From Trichostrongylus colubriformis (taxonomy: Eukaryota; Nematoda; Chromadorea; Rhabditida; Trichostrongylidae): 64,000 bases of DNA. A program made the translations under genes and the position numbers. Below are positions 55,234-64,000 of the stretch, piece after piece. The stretch is from positions 31,872,716 through 31,936,715 of the forward strand of contig OZ022258.1 in assembly GCA_963978905.1 (NCBI GenBank). Direction: 5' to 3'. Below the pieces are notes generated by a model. That model ran no database searches. It was given only the letters and a program-made list of their open reading frames with translations, and had not been told where the DNA came from. The stretch's first letter is position 1. Each line of letters opens with the position of its first letter.

Positions 55234-55707
55234 TTCTTGGGTTCCTCGGTTGAGGACTCGCGCAAGAAATTGAGAGTTGCCTTCTGGTTCCTCAATGGAG
55301 GCTGTCAAAGAAGGTCTTGTTATTAGTTCTTTCTTGTGAGGTTGAAAGAACTCAAATTTCCTTTTGGTTTCTCCTGAGAGAACTCGCAAGAAAGGAAATT
55401 TGTTGGCTTCCTGGGTTCTCCGGAGAGAACTCGCTGAGAAAGCTTGGTTTTGTTCTTCTGGTTCCTCAGTCGAGGACGCACAGAGAAGAACTTTTGGTTT
55501 CCAGTTGGTTGGAAAGTGTGAGTGATCCTTCTGGTTTCTCCGAAGAGAACGCGCAGAGAAGGAGTTGGTTTTTTGTTCTTCTGGTTCCTCTGGGAAGGAC
55601 TCGCGAAGAAGAACTGAGTAACTCTTTTGTCTCTCAGAAGAGAGCTAGCGCAAAAGAGTGATTGGCTGACTTTTCTGGTTCCTCGTGAGAGGACTCGCGG
55701 AGAAAAG
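55234..55707 (-). ncRNA. Element A leader: array of about ten two-storey hairpins
   Basis: Successive units each consist of an outer stem, an asymmetric internal loop (sense strand CGCGAG or similar / ACC) and an inner 5-bp stem TCCTC/GAGGA or TTCTC/GAGAA with a 4-nt loop. Outer stems (plus coordinates): 55234-55239/55263-55268, 55280-55285/55309-55314, 55325-55333/55344-55352, 55354-55364/55391-55401, 55452-55459/55484-55491, 55526-55532/55557-55563, 55575-55582/55607-55614, 55621-55629/55651-55659, 55670-55676/55701-55707. The stems differ in sequence but remain paired. Sense-strand loops include cUUCGg and cUCCGg tetraloops. Confidence 0.7.
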
Positions 55708-55729
55708 CAGGGCACTTGTGTTATTCCAA

Positions 55730-55743
55730 CGGCCGATGCACCA
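55730..55743 (-). promoter_or_regulatory. Element A primer-binding site, tRNA-Gly
   Basis: One base inside the 5' LTR the minus strand reads TGGTGCATCGGCCG, complementary to the CCA end of nematode tRNA-Gly (GCC), whose 3' end is CGGCCGATGCA plus CCA. This fixes the coding strand and the site where first-strand cDNA begins. Confidence 0.75.
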
Positions 55744-55744
55744 A

Positions 55745-56129
55745 TTTGGTAGGTGACCAATGGATAACTATACGCACGTGTAACAATGGTTTATTACGAC
55801 GTTACGTACAAGAACATTAATAATATATTTCACTGGGTATATATACACGATAATGTGGGCGGACCCACTACATAATACCTAAGTTCGCCACTAGTTGGCT
55901 TGTGGGGATAATTGCTAGTAGGCATGAAAGGGAGTGCCGCGCCTAAGGGTAACTACTTCATGGCACTCCAGGATACCTACTTAGGGTATGCTTAGTTCAT
56001 GCCTATGGCTACATTTAAAGTGATACTTATCATTCATTGCATAATCAAAGGTGCTCACCGTTATCAATCAGATATATTTGTCATGGACAGTTTATCATAT
56101 TTCTATGGAAAGGTTGTGAGTCCACAACA
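55745..56129 (-). repeat. Element A 5' LTR
   Basis: 385 bp; the near-identical partner is at 52173-52557. It contains the promoter by position, but I see no confident TATA box. Confidence 0.9.
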
Positions 56130-56134
56130 CTGTT

Positions 56135-56909
56135 CCATTTATTCATATTTTGTTCCCGTACCAGCGGATGGCTGCCGGATTCCCCTCCCCAAGTAGTGGT
56201 GCAAATTGACGTACTGGTTATCGTTACGACAAGATCCCCACTCTCTTTCAAAAATAATGACTTTCTCCTAGTTGTTCACAGTAATACAAGCAGAGAGAGA
56301 CTATTCGGTAGCTCTGGTTCAGGAGTAGCCATTACGACGTGATCACAGCTGACTAAGGGGACATTATCGACAGTCGCCTTTACCGAGTTCTTATTTTAGA
56401 CGACCCTCCATGGTCCTATATGCAAAGCTACTATAGTACTAGCAGCTAATATGTCGCATATCTGTCGGATTATTTGTAGGATTCATGGAAGTTGCTGTCG
56501 CGTGCTGATTCCTGCATTGCCAATGGATTACACCTTGAAATAGAATTCATCTGAATATTAATGCTTCGTCGTAGTCTGACGTTGGAGAGCAATAAATGTC
56601 GAAGCTATCCGCAGTGTGCGAGCTCTCTGTCCTTATCACCCTTTCAGATGATGCCGTTCTAAGATGATGTCAGAAATGAAAGTAGCGGGAACGTTTTATT
56701 TCTGGTTCTGCGTCTGTTAAACTCTTCGGTTAATCGGTTTGTTGGTCCCGGATGCAACACGAGACCTCCTAAGCCTTAATCGTAAGCTTTTGCTGAATTC
56801 CACTCATCTTTTTGGTTTTCCGCAAAACAAGCAGCTCTTCCTGTGAAATGAAGGAACATGGAGGATCGCAAATACGTGCATTACCAACAAAAAAGGCATG
56901 AATGCGATC
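56135..56909. other. No recognised gene
   Basis: Anonymous sequence between element A and a candidate exon. No terminal repeats or coding signal. Confidence 0.45.
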
Positions 56910-57090
56910 CTATTGCAGAAGCAGAACATTCTTGCTTGTATTGGAATTGTTTTGTGAAGAGCAACCTGAAAAAATAGGATCAATGTTGCAAGTCATTCTC
57001 ATGAAAAGATCCATGGTATCGAACATTCTGTAGAAGTTGTTTGAAGATACACCACTGCGAACACTTTCAAAGCTCTGTGTAAAACACAGC
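56910..57090 (-). CDS. Candidate terminal exon, 59 codons
   Basis: Minus-strand acceptor CCAGCTTGCTCCACAG, then after one base FTQSFESVRSGVSSNNFYRM, MDLFMRMTCNIDPIFSGCSS and a Ser/Asn-rich end to TAG. An alternative acceptor TCCTATTTTTTCAG lies inside. Protein-like with cysteines and perhaps extracellular; the family is unknown. Confidence 0.4.
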
Positions 57091-57427
57091 CTGTGGAGCA
57101 AGCTGGGTTTTCAAAGAATTTCAGCTGTTTGGACTACATCTTTTTTCGTTGTCGTGGTTATAGAGATGTTCAAAACTCCGAAGGTCTCTTGACATACTCT
57201 TCGTTGACTGGGACAGAGAATTTCACAAATCGAAGGTAAGGCGATCTCGCCTACCCGGGAAACACATTAGGCTGTCCTTGATAGGAGGTGGTCAAGAGGT
57301 TCGTTCGGCATTGTATCCTAAGCATATATATTAGGTTGATCGGAAAGTTTTAATAGGGTTGAGATTTTTTCTATTACTCAGAAAGTAATGCAGGCTAATC
57401 AACAATATAATAACCATCGTTAGTTAT

Positions 57428-57811
57428 TTTGGTAGGTGACCAATGGATAACTATACGCACGTGTACAAAGGTTTATTAGCACGTTACGTACAAGAACATC
57501 TATAATACATTTCACTGGGTATATATACACGATAATGTGGGCGGACCCACAACATAATATCTAAGTTCGCCACTAGTTGGCTTGTGGGGATAATTGCTAG
57601 TAGGCATGAAAGGGAGTGCCGCGCCTAAGGAAAACTACTTCATAGCACTCCAGGATACCTACTTAGGATATGCTTAGTTCATGCCTATGGATATATTTTG
57701 AGTGATACTTATCATTCATTGCATAATCAAAGGTGCTCACCGTTATCAATAAAATACATTTGTCATGGACATACTATTATATTACTATGGAATAGTTGTG
57801 AGTCCACAACA
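57428..57811 (-). repeat. Element B 3' LTR
   Basis: 384 bp, TTTGGTAGGTGACC to GAGTCCACAACA on the plus strand. Clearly related to both LTRs of element A. Confidence 0.9.
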
Positions 57812-57920
57812 CTGGGGCGGGGGCGAAATGAGCGGTAGCTCAGTACAATTCATGTTCACTGAAAGCAAATAACAGAATCACAGCAGGGATACATGAGCAA
57901 AGAAAGTATTAAGTAAGTAA

Positions 57921-58840
57921 TCAGAAAACAAAATCAAGCGAATAAATTCTATAAGCACATAGTTCCAGAAGTAGAACTGTATGCGTTTTCAACTGATAGA
58001 ATAGGATTCGTAATAAGATTCTCGGAACTAGAAGCACTATTGCAACTATGGTAGTAGCCACTGCGGAACTGGTGTAAATTTTCCAGTGTTCGACTGCGAA
58101 GTTCAGGAAGTGTTCCATAGCCGGGTAGTTGGTGTAAAACGCACCTTCAGTTGTCACATGCACGTCAGATGAGGCATTCCAACGTGTGTGAATTGCTCTG
58201 AGCTCAGCTATTACGTTGTAGCCCTCCTTGTCACATGTCACTCTACAAATATCAGCGTATTTGGGTGCTGTTTCGTAGATTTTTGTAGCTGTTTGTAGTA
58301 TAGGCGAATTGCATTTCATCGGAAATGTTGGTCGGTCATCATTCGTTTCCGCGAAAATTGTCGCTGGGACTAGCACGATAACGCTACTCCATCTCCTGAG
58401 ATGCTGCTGCAAAAGTCTTGCGCAGGTGAGACGATAGTGTTGCAATCTCGAAGGCCCATGATTAGCTTGTTGTCCGAAGAGTTCATCTTGGCTTCGATAT
58501 TCGTGGTTTTGTGATCGCACCTGGCATCATCCGTCGGCTGGAGGCAGATGTTTCCTTCATAGATGGCAACGTTGAAGCTGTCCTCGAGTATTTTGATATC
58601 TTCAGTGGATGGAACTTTAGTAATATTCTCTTCTTCGGTAATGATGGCTTTTCTGTGATTGTCCGCAAAAGTGTAGGTAGGAACTTCATCTGTGCCACAT
58701 TTTGCGCTCGTAACGAGTGGCTCTAATTCGTGATGTTCCTCAGTTTTGTAATCAGCTTCGAAAGAGATCAGTGGTGTAGCTATAATGATTGAGCTACACC
58801 CAGTCTCTGAGTCCGGGTTTGTCGACTTTAATTGCAGCAC
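57921..58840 (-). pseudogene. Element B membrane-anchored (env-like) protein, frameshifted
   Basis: The frame 58840-58370 continues from the gag C-terminal side into the ectodomain-like part. The remainder, with the hydrophobic span SSAVATTIVAIVLLVPRILL, lies in another frame (58520-57921). Where element A has a stop near 53470, B is open, but B has its own frameshift near 58370. The absence of pol between gag and this region is the same in both elements. No restored sequence is implied. Confidence 0.6.
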
Positions 58841-58885
58841 AGGTTGACGGAGAGTCGGCTGGTGTGATTCGGCTACTATATTTTT

Positions 58886-60442
58886 TTAAGGACTCTTGTT
58901 TGGTAGTCCTTGAACATGACTCGTTCGTCGTTGGTAGCTTTCACCTGAAGGCAGCATGAGGCAGTTGTTGCTCATCGAGATGGTGCTTTTTGATGGCGGT
59001 TGAAAATGCGTTGTTGAAGACAGTCTGCTCCTTTGGATCGATGTATTTACTGTTGGTTGTCTGTTCCCAGTAGAAGCACAAAGGGAAGAGTGGTGGTGTT
59101 CGTTACATTTTTGACATTTGCCAACAGTAGAACACAATCTAGAGCTGTGTCCCTTGCTAAAACACCTCCAGCACACTCTTTGCCGCTTCGCTTCCGCTCT
59201 TCGCTGCTCTGGGGAATCAAACTTGTGACATTCTTGTGGTGAGTGTATTTCCCCACAGAGGCACGCTCGTTTGATCCTTTCTTTGGAGTATAGTCCGTTG
59301 TCAAGTGTACTTTCTTGCTGGCTCCTGTAGTTGCTTTGATCGAAACCGAACAGTGTCCTAGTTTTGAGCTCGATAGTCTCTTGAAGAGTGATTATCTCAT
59401 CGATGGAACCAATAATCCTGTTTGCATCAAATGGGATGCCGGCTTCATTTTCCTTCGTTATCACCGTGCCACAGATCGACTCTGTGAACTTCGAGAGAAT
59501 TAGGCGTCTCCACATTCGGTCGGCATTCATAGGCACACCGGTTTGTTCCAGGTGTATGATGGGTGGAGAAATAGCTTCGAGCGTTTCACGGCAGCTCCTT
59601 GGATTTCCTAGAGCACGTAGGAGACGTTCGATCTCGTTGATCAAGATATCTGCGATGCTTGCAGATCTGTCGTAACGCTGCTTCAGAATGTTGACGGCTG
59701 TGGCGTACTTTGCCCCCATTACGGGGGTACTGCTGATTGAAGCAGCTGCTCTCCCTTTTAGAGCTTGCTTCAGGAATAAGAACTTTTCCTGGTCGCTCAA
59801 TTCGGCATCATTGTGGATTAGCGACTCAAATACGGACCAGAATGTGTTAAATTCCCTGTGGTTCCCAGAGAATGTGGGTACTTCCAGTAATGGGCGTCTG
59901 ACCCGAACGTTGCGCTCTTGTGGTGTTATGGCGCCGCTCGACCACTCCTGACAGCTGCTGTTAGTATTTGCGACAGCTTGGCTGTGAAGGGGTGTAGATG
60001 AAGCCAGTAGAAAGGTTTGTTGTGGCAACTCCTCCTTCCTGAAGTCGATTTGGTTCAGCCATTGTATAACTTATATCTCCAGGCTCCTTCTTGAAGTCCA
60101 TTTGGTTCAGCCATTGTATAATCTCCAGGCTGTTTGACTCCGATTCCAGGTGTCTGTTTAAGTCCATCATGAGCTTCTCCCGTTCCTTGTGCTCAGCTCG
60201 TCGATTGATGGTTTCGATGGCTCCCTTGACGCAGGAGTCATGAAACTGCTTTGCCGAGCTGATAGTCCTTGTGAGTTATTCAGCTGAGCAGTTTTTTTCT
60301 GCTATGTAGGTTCTGCACTCTTCAATTTGTTGAGGAAATGTGATGTGAATGCTTGGTCCAAGTTAGTGATTTGTGGTTCACTAGACTTGATCAAAACGCA
60401 AGCGTTGGTAATCTTGGTTTTGAACACTTGAATTTCGGCCAT
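58886..60442 (-). pseudogene. Element B gag-like protein, broken near its start
   Basis: Starts MAEIQVFKTK at 60442. Small insertions and deletions near 60300-60340 and a tandem duplication of about 40 bp at 60030-60110 break the N-terminal frame. From 60028 a 380-codon frame holds PTFSGNHREFNTFWSVFESL, a Cys-rich CLCGEIHSPQEC and the knuckle CWRCFSKGHSSRLC followed by CQKC.EH. This is the BEL/Pao Gag layout: a large N-terminal domain, then zinc knuckles. Confidence 0.8.
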
Positions 60443-60977
60443 TTTGTAGGTCTGGCAACTGATTCTGAGTGTCGAATAGATTTTTTTTACAATTTGAAGG
60501 GTAACAACGGCTTTTTGAAGCTTCGCTGGTTCCGCAATAGAATTGTTCCTGCCACGCGGGTCTTTCTGGTGTGGTTCTTGGGTTCCTCGGTTGAGGACTC
60601 GCGCAAGAAATCGAGAGTTGCCTTCTGCTTCCTCAGTGGAGGCTGTCAGAGAAGGTCTTGTTATTTGTTCTTTCTTGTGAAGTTGAAAGAACTGAAATTT
60701 CCTTCTGGTTTCTCCTGAGAGAACTCGCAAGAAAGGAAATTTATTGGCTTCCCGGGTCCTCCGGAGAGAACTCGCTGAGAAAGCTTGGATTTGTTCTTCT
60801 GATTCCTCAGTCGAGGACGCACAGAGAAGAACTTTTGGTTTCCAGTTGGTTAGAAAGTGTAAGTGATCCTTCTGGTTTCTCCGAAGAGAACGCGCAGAGA
60901 AGGAGTTAGTTTTTTGTTCTTCTGGTTCCTCTGGGGAGGACTCGCGAAGAAGAACTGAGTAACTCTTTTGTCTCTCA

Positions 60978-61997
60978 CAAGGGAAGGACCACAGGTCGAA
61001 GTGGCCATTCGAAATGGGATACATATGGTCCGACGTATTTTCGGACGCTGATCTCGAATCTGTATTCGAAATTTGCAGAACGATTCTCTGGGCGGAGTCG
61101 TGAAGGTTTTTTTTGAAAAAACAGTACTATCATATGGTAGGTCTGGAAGCCCTTAGCACGCGAGCCAGACGTTCTTGCGCAAAACCAGGGCGATTTTCGT
61201 ATTCAGGGAGTCAAATTACCCCAAGGGACAAGTTTTTACCCGATTCGAGATTTTGACCAAATTCCGAAAAAATTCATGGGCTATTGGGTGGCAGCACATT
61301 GAACAAAGGAGGAGTCGTTGACCCTTGCCTAGGAAATGCTCCTATTTGACGCTTGTTTCGTACATTTAGTGCGATGAGCAAGTGTGAAAGGTATGTGTAG
61401 GCTACCCTGTTCAGGCTGCAGGGTTTTCTGCAGAAGAAAATTCAAAAACTACCACTTTATCCCCTGACCACCCCCAGCTGGACCAAAAACTCGATTTGGC
61501 TGAAAATTTGCACAGAGGGGTAATTCGACCCCCTCTGCGCGAATATCATAATCTTTTTACGCAACAATGCCTAATTCGTGTGGTATGGGAGTCTCTTCGG
61601 CCTGATGTGCTGCCCCTGTGAGTATTGTTAGTAGTTGTAAATAACGTGGTAGAGTGATGGGTGCGGTAGGTTCCAGTACAAGGAAACGTCCAGAAGTGAA
61701 AGAAAAGCGCTTATTAACAATTAAACACAAAGTGCAAAAAAACTCGAACCGGCGGGGAGCAAACCCACGACCCTTGTGCTGCAGATGCGGAACACTACCA
61801 GTGAGCCACTGAGGCCGTTGCTTATTAGGCAAAAACGGCTGATGAAATAGTGCCTTATCACAGAAAAACCTACATAACTTTGCTCAGAGAATCGTTCTGC
61901 AAATTTCGAATACAGATTCGGGATCAGCGTCCGAAAATGCGTCGGACCATATGTATCCCATTCCAAATGACCACTTCGACCTGGGGTCCTTCCCTAG
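60978..61997. mobile_element. 1020-bp non-autonomous DNA element, 113-bp TIRs
   Basis: Inverted repeats 60978-61090 and 61885-61997 start C(A/T)AGGGAAGGACC. The flanking TCA is duplicated (60975-60977, 61998-62000), and element A shows the empty site. The 3-bp duplication and long TIRs exclude Tc1/mariner; PIF/Harbinger or CACTA-like superfamilies use 3 bp, but the end sequence fits neither clearly. The interior is non-coding apart from a tRNA-like block. Confidence 0.8.
61752..61816 (-). repeat. tRNA-like block inside the 1020-bp element
   Basis: Minus strand: TGGCTCACTGGTAG (A box) and GTGGGTTTGCTCCCC (B box) about 30 bp apart. Acceptor-stem arms do not pair, so this is a tRNA-derived SINE head or pseudo-tRNA and not a tRNA gene. 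Confidence 0.5.
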
Positions 61998-62093
61998 TCA
62001 GAAGAGAGCTAGCGCAGAAGAGTGATCGGCTGACTTTTCTGGTTCCTCGTGAGAGGACTCGCGGAGAAAAGCAGGGCACTTGTGTTATTCCAA

Positions 62094-62107
62094 CGGCCGA
62101 TGCACCA
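62094..62107 (-). promoter_or_regulatory. Element B primer-binding site, tRNA-Gly
   Basis: TGGTGCATCGGCCG on the minus strand, identical to element A, one base from the 5' LTR. Confidence 0.75.
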
Positions 62108-62108
62108 A

Positions 62109-62492
62109 TTTGGTAGGTGACCAATGGATAACTATACGCACGTGCAACAGAGGTTTATTACCACGTTACGTACAAGAACATTAATAATACATTTCACTGG
62201 GTATTTATACAGGAAATGTGGGCGGACCCACTACATAATATCTAAGTTTGCCATTAGTTGGCTTGTGGGGATAATTGCTAGTAGGCATGAAAGGGAGTGC
62301 CGCGCCTAAGGGGAACTACTTCATAGCACTCCAGGATACCTACTTAGGATATGCTCAGTTCATGCCTATGGATACATTTTGAGTGATACTTATCATTCAT
62401 TGCATAATCAAAAGTGCTCACCGTTATCAATGCTATACGTTTGTCATGGACAAGTTATTATAATGTTATGGAAAGGTTGTGAGTCCACAGCA
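62109..62492 (-). repeat. Element B 5' LTR
   Basis: 384 bp; ends GAGTCCACAGCA on the plus strand before the GTTAT duplication. Confidence 0.9.
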
Positions 62493-63095
62493 GTTATACC
62501 ATTGTCCCACCTAAAGAGCAGGTCAGCGATTTTCTTCTCCCAGAATTAGGAGGATTAGGAGTCAAAGAAGTCACCGACCACATGTTCAAGGTGACGAATT
62601 TTTTTTTGCTAGGAAAGCCTCAAAGGGCCGGGACAGGTGGTAATCTGAGGGGGCAGTATCAGATGAATAGGGTGCATGTGGAACCGTGTCCCAACCTAGC
62701 TCCTCCAATTTTGCACAGGTCTCTTTACCTATGTGAGGGACCCGTGCAAAATTGGAAGAGCTAGGTTGGGACAAGGTTCCACATCCGTCCTATTCCCCTG
62801 ACACTGCCCCTTCAGATTACCGCTTTGTTCCGGCCCCCTAAGGTTTTCCTAGCAAAAAAAATTCGTCAACTATGACCCCCTTGGACAAGTGGTCGGTGAC
62901 TTCTTTGACCCTAACCCTCCTAATTTTGGGAGAAGAGAATCGCTGACCTGCCCGTTGGGTGGGACAATGTTATAACTAACGATGGTTATTATATTGTTGA
63001 TTAGCCTGCATTACTCGCTGAGTTGTAAAATAAAATAGAAAAAAAAATTTCAACCCTATCAAAACTTTTCGATCAACCTAGTAGATATACATTTT

Positions 63096-63298
63096 TCACA
63101 GCGTTCTTTTTCCTGCGAGGTATAGGAGTATTTGATAGAACTCCCTCCGTTCTACAAAGCCCTTTTTATGTTTTTTGAGCCATTTAGCTGTTTTATATTT
63201 CTGACACTCATAAGTGGGATACCCAGTAGGGCAACCTGCACTTCCGGCAGGCGCTCTTCCTCGCTTATCATCGATGTTCAAAAAGTTGGTCTTCTGTG
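63096..63298 (-). CDS. Candidate terminal exon, 66 codons
   Basis: Minus-strand acceptor TTAGTTCCCTGCAG, then after two bases a frame reading RGRAPAGSAGCPTGYPTYEC and KTAKWLKKHKKGFVERREFY to TGA at 63096. Basic with two cysteines. It lies between the palindromic mariner and a MITE and belongs to neither. The family is unknown. Confidence 0.4.
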
Positions 63299-63545
63299 CT
63301 GCAGGGAACTAATACATTACTGATCAACTTAGTTTTATAATTGAGGTTCTTGAAAAAAAAAACTATTCGTCGAATAAAACTGCTCGATAATACCTTGATA
63401 ACTATCGCAGATGGGCAGGTGCTGTAAGGGCAATATTTGCTCCTTGGACACTGCGGTTCTAAGTCCGAAGAATATCAAATAGTTAGAAAGTCCAAAAAAC
63501 AAATCACTGCCTCGCACAGCAGGGGAAGCTCTATCGACCAATGTA

Positions 63546-64000
63546 CAGGGGCCAAAAGGAGGTGAAAAAAAGTAATTTCCATCACTTTCAACCCCACATT
63601 AGTCGAACTTCAGCAAATTTCAACGATGTATTTCCATCTTCAAATTCAAGAGCACACCTCATACTATTACTAAACTCCGTAACAGCCTTCTGAACGAGCA
63701 GGATTGGGATTTTCTCTGCGTGAACATAATGTGTCATCCAACTCGGCAAAATCCGGGTTTCACACCCCCGTTCGCAACCTTGCTGAGGTCTGTTTACTAT
63801 GGGTACCTGAGGGGATCCTTATTGGGTGGCGTTTTTAAACTATCTTTTCTCCGGGTTCATAACGCCCTTCGTTTCCAAGAACTAGAACGTGCCATTACAA
63901 CTGAAATCCCTCCGGGGGCAGGTTTGAGGCATAAAAATGATTTTTCGGATCATAGCAGCGTTGTCCAAGCGGCGGGAGCTCTGTGACTTCTATGAACCGA
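63546..64000. mobile_element. 745-bp MITE family, copy 2 (cut by window end)
   Basis: Starts CAGGGGCCAAAAGG after TA at 63544-63545 and matches, in reverse orientation, the right part of the element at 29765-30509 (shared GGGTACCTGAGGGGATCCTT-like core and AACCTTGCTGA). Its other end lies beyond the window. Confidence 0.7.

Larger units (their letters stand above)
52173..56129 (-). mobile_element. LTR retroelement A, BEL/Pao-like, pol absent (3957 bp)
   Basis: Bounded by nearly identical 385-bp LTRs and a 5-bp target duplication CTGTT (52168-52172, 56130-56134). The coding strand is minus: 5' LTR, tRNA-Gly primer site, structured leader, gag-like frame, membrane-protein frame, 3' LTR. The gag is of the BEL/Pao kind (PTFSGNHREFNTFW). 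No protease, reverse transcriptase, RNase H or integrase is found, and the related element B lacks them too, so the family is non-autonomous by an old deletion. Confidence 0.85.
60570..62090 (-). ncRNA. Element B leader hairpin array (interrupted)
   Basis: The same series of two-storey hairpins as in element A, at 60570-60975 and 62000-62090, for example GTTCTTCT...AGAAGAAC at about 60794 and about 60919. In B the minus frame 61024-60302 stays open through several units, so a repeat-containing N-terminal protein extension is an alternative explanation. The 1020-bp insertion sits in the inner loop region of one unit. Confidence 0.6.
57428..62492 (-). mobile_element. LTR retroelement B, BEL/Pao-like, pol absent (5065 bp)
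   Basis: LTRs 57428-57811 and 62109-62492 (384 bp each), 5-bp target duplication GTTAT. Same organisation as element A: primer site 62094-62107, hairpin leader, gag, membrane protein. It carries a 1020-bp insertion in the leader. Gag and membrane frames are interrupted, yet the shared pol-less structure means both derive from one non-autonomous ancestor. Confidence 0.85.
57332..63081. mobile_element. Palindromic mariner derivative, copy 2, split by element B
   Basis: Left piece 57332-57427, right piece 62493-63081, flanked by TA (57330-57331, 63082-63083). The same ends and the same central inversion junction as copy 1 at 35933-36610, so the palindromic form itself has multiplied. The LTR element lies between GTTAT duplications (57423-57427, 62493-62497). 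Both arms carry only the C-terminal transposase region. Confidence 0.85.

Noticed and set aside
55317..55661. 114-codon plus-strand ORF in the LTR-element leader
   Set aside because: Antisense to the element and a by-product of the hairpin repeats, which are open in several frames.
61752..61816. A functional tRNA gene
   Set aside because: A- and B-box-like words are present but the acceptor and other stems do not form.
1..64000. CRISPR array, bacterial operon or phage-like system
   Set aside because: No regularly spaced direct repeats with unique spacers, no Shine-Dalgarno-led gene runs and clear eukaryotic introns and transposons instead.

Overview
The window reads as a non-coding-rich, transposon-dense piece of a parasitic nematode nuclear genome, most likely a strongylid (hookworm or Haemonchus-like). 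The evidence is nematode-style splice acceptors (TTTTCAG) next to short introns of about 90-140 bp, mariner, Tc1, Penelope, CR1 and BEL-type elements together, a tRNA-derived SINE at 33048-33335 of a kind I associate with Strongylida (recollection, not a search), and an LTR element whose primer-binding site fits nematode tRNA-Gly. There is no bacterial-type operon, CRISPR array, rRNA or intact tRNA gene.

Layout. 1-5.5 kb: mostly anonymous DNA with a deleted mariner (2066-2796), a Penelope relic with a hammerhead-like hairpin (2945-3829) and faint exon candidates. 5.5-12.2 kb: an apparently intact CR1-type LINE with two ORFs (5499-9700), a deleted mariner abutting its tail, and a complete-ended but frameshifted Tc1 element (10690-12211). 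12.7-45.9 kb: anonymous DNA carrying four copies of a 0.5-kb TA-flanked MITE, deleted mariners, SINEs, a 745-bp MITE and a Penelope-like retroelement (34366-36658) that was itself hit by a palindromic mariner. 52.2-63.1 kb: two related LTR retroelements without pol. The second sits inside another copy of the palindromic mariner and is itself interrupted by a 1.0-kb element with 113-bp terminal inverted repeats.

Host genes. Most real exons are under 80 codons, so long-ORF tools miss them. By pairing splice sites with phase I propose several short spliced genes or gene ends: 20988-21307, 28549-29419, 40136-40423, 42020-42685, 47334-47766 (with a TATA-type promoter), 47827-48321 (frame broken by a 17-bp tandem duplication) and 51196-51744 (minus strand, single N-terminal membrane anchor). 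I recognise no family for any of them. Isolated terminal-exon candidates are listed at lower confidence, and some will be chance open frames.

How it fits together. Active-looking machinery is limited to the CR1 ORFs. The other elements are dead or non-autonomous and would need proteins supplied in trans. The most unusual signal is in the LTR elements: the leader between the tRNA-Gly primer site and gag holds about ten consecutive two-storey hairpins whose outer stems differ in sequence yet stay paired, pointing to a selected structured-RNA array.
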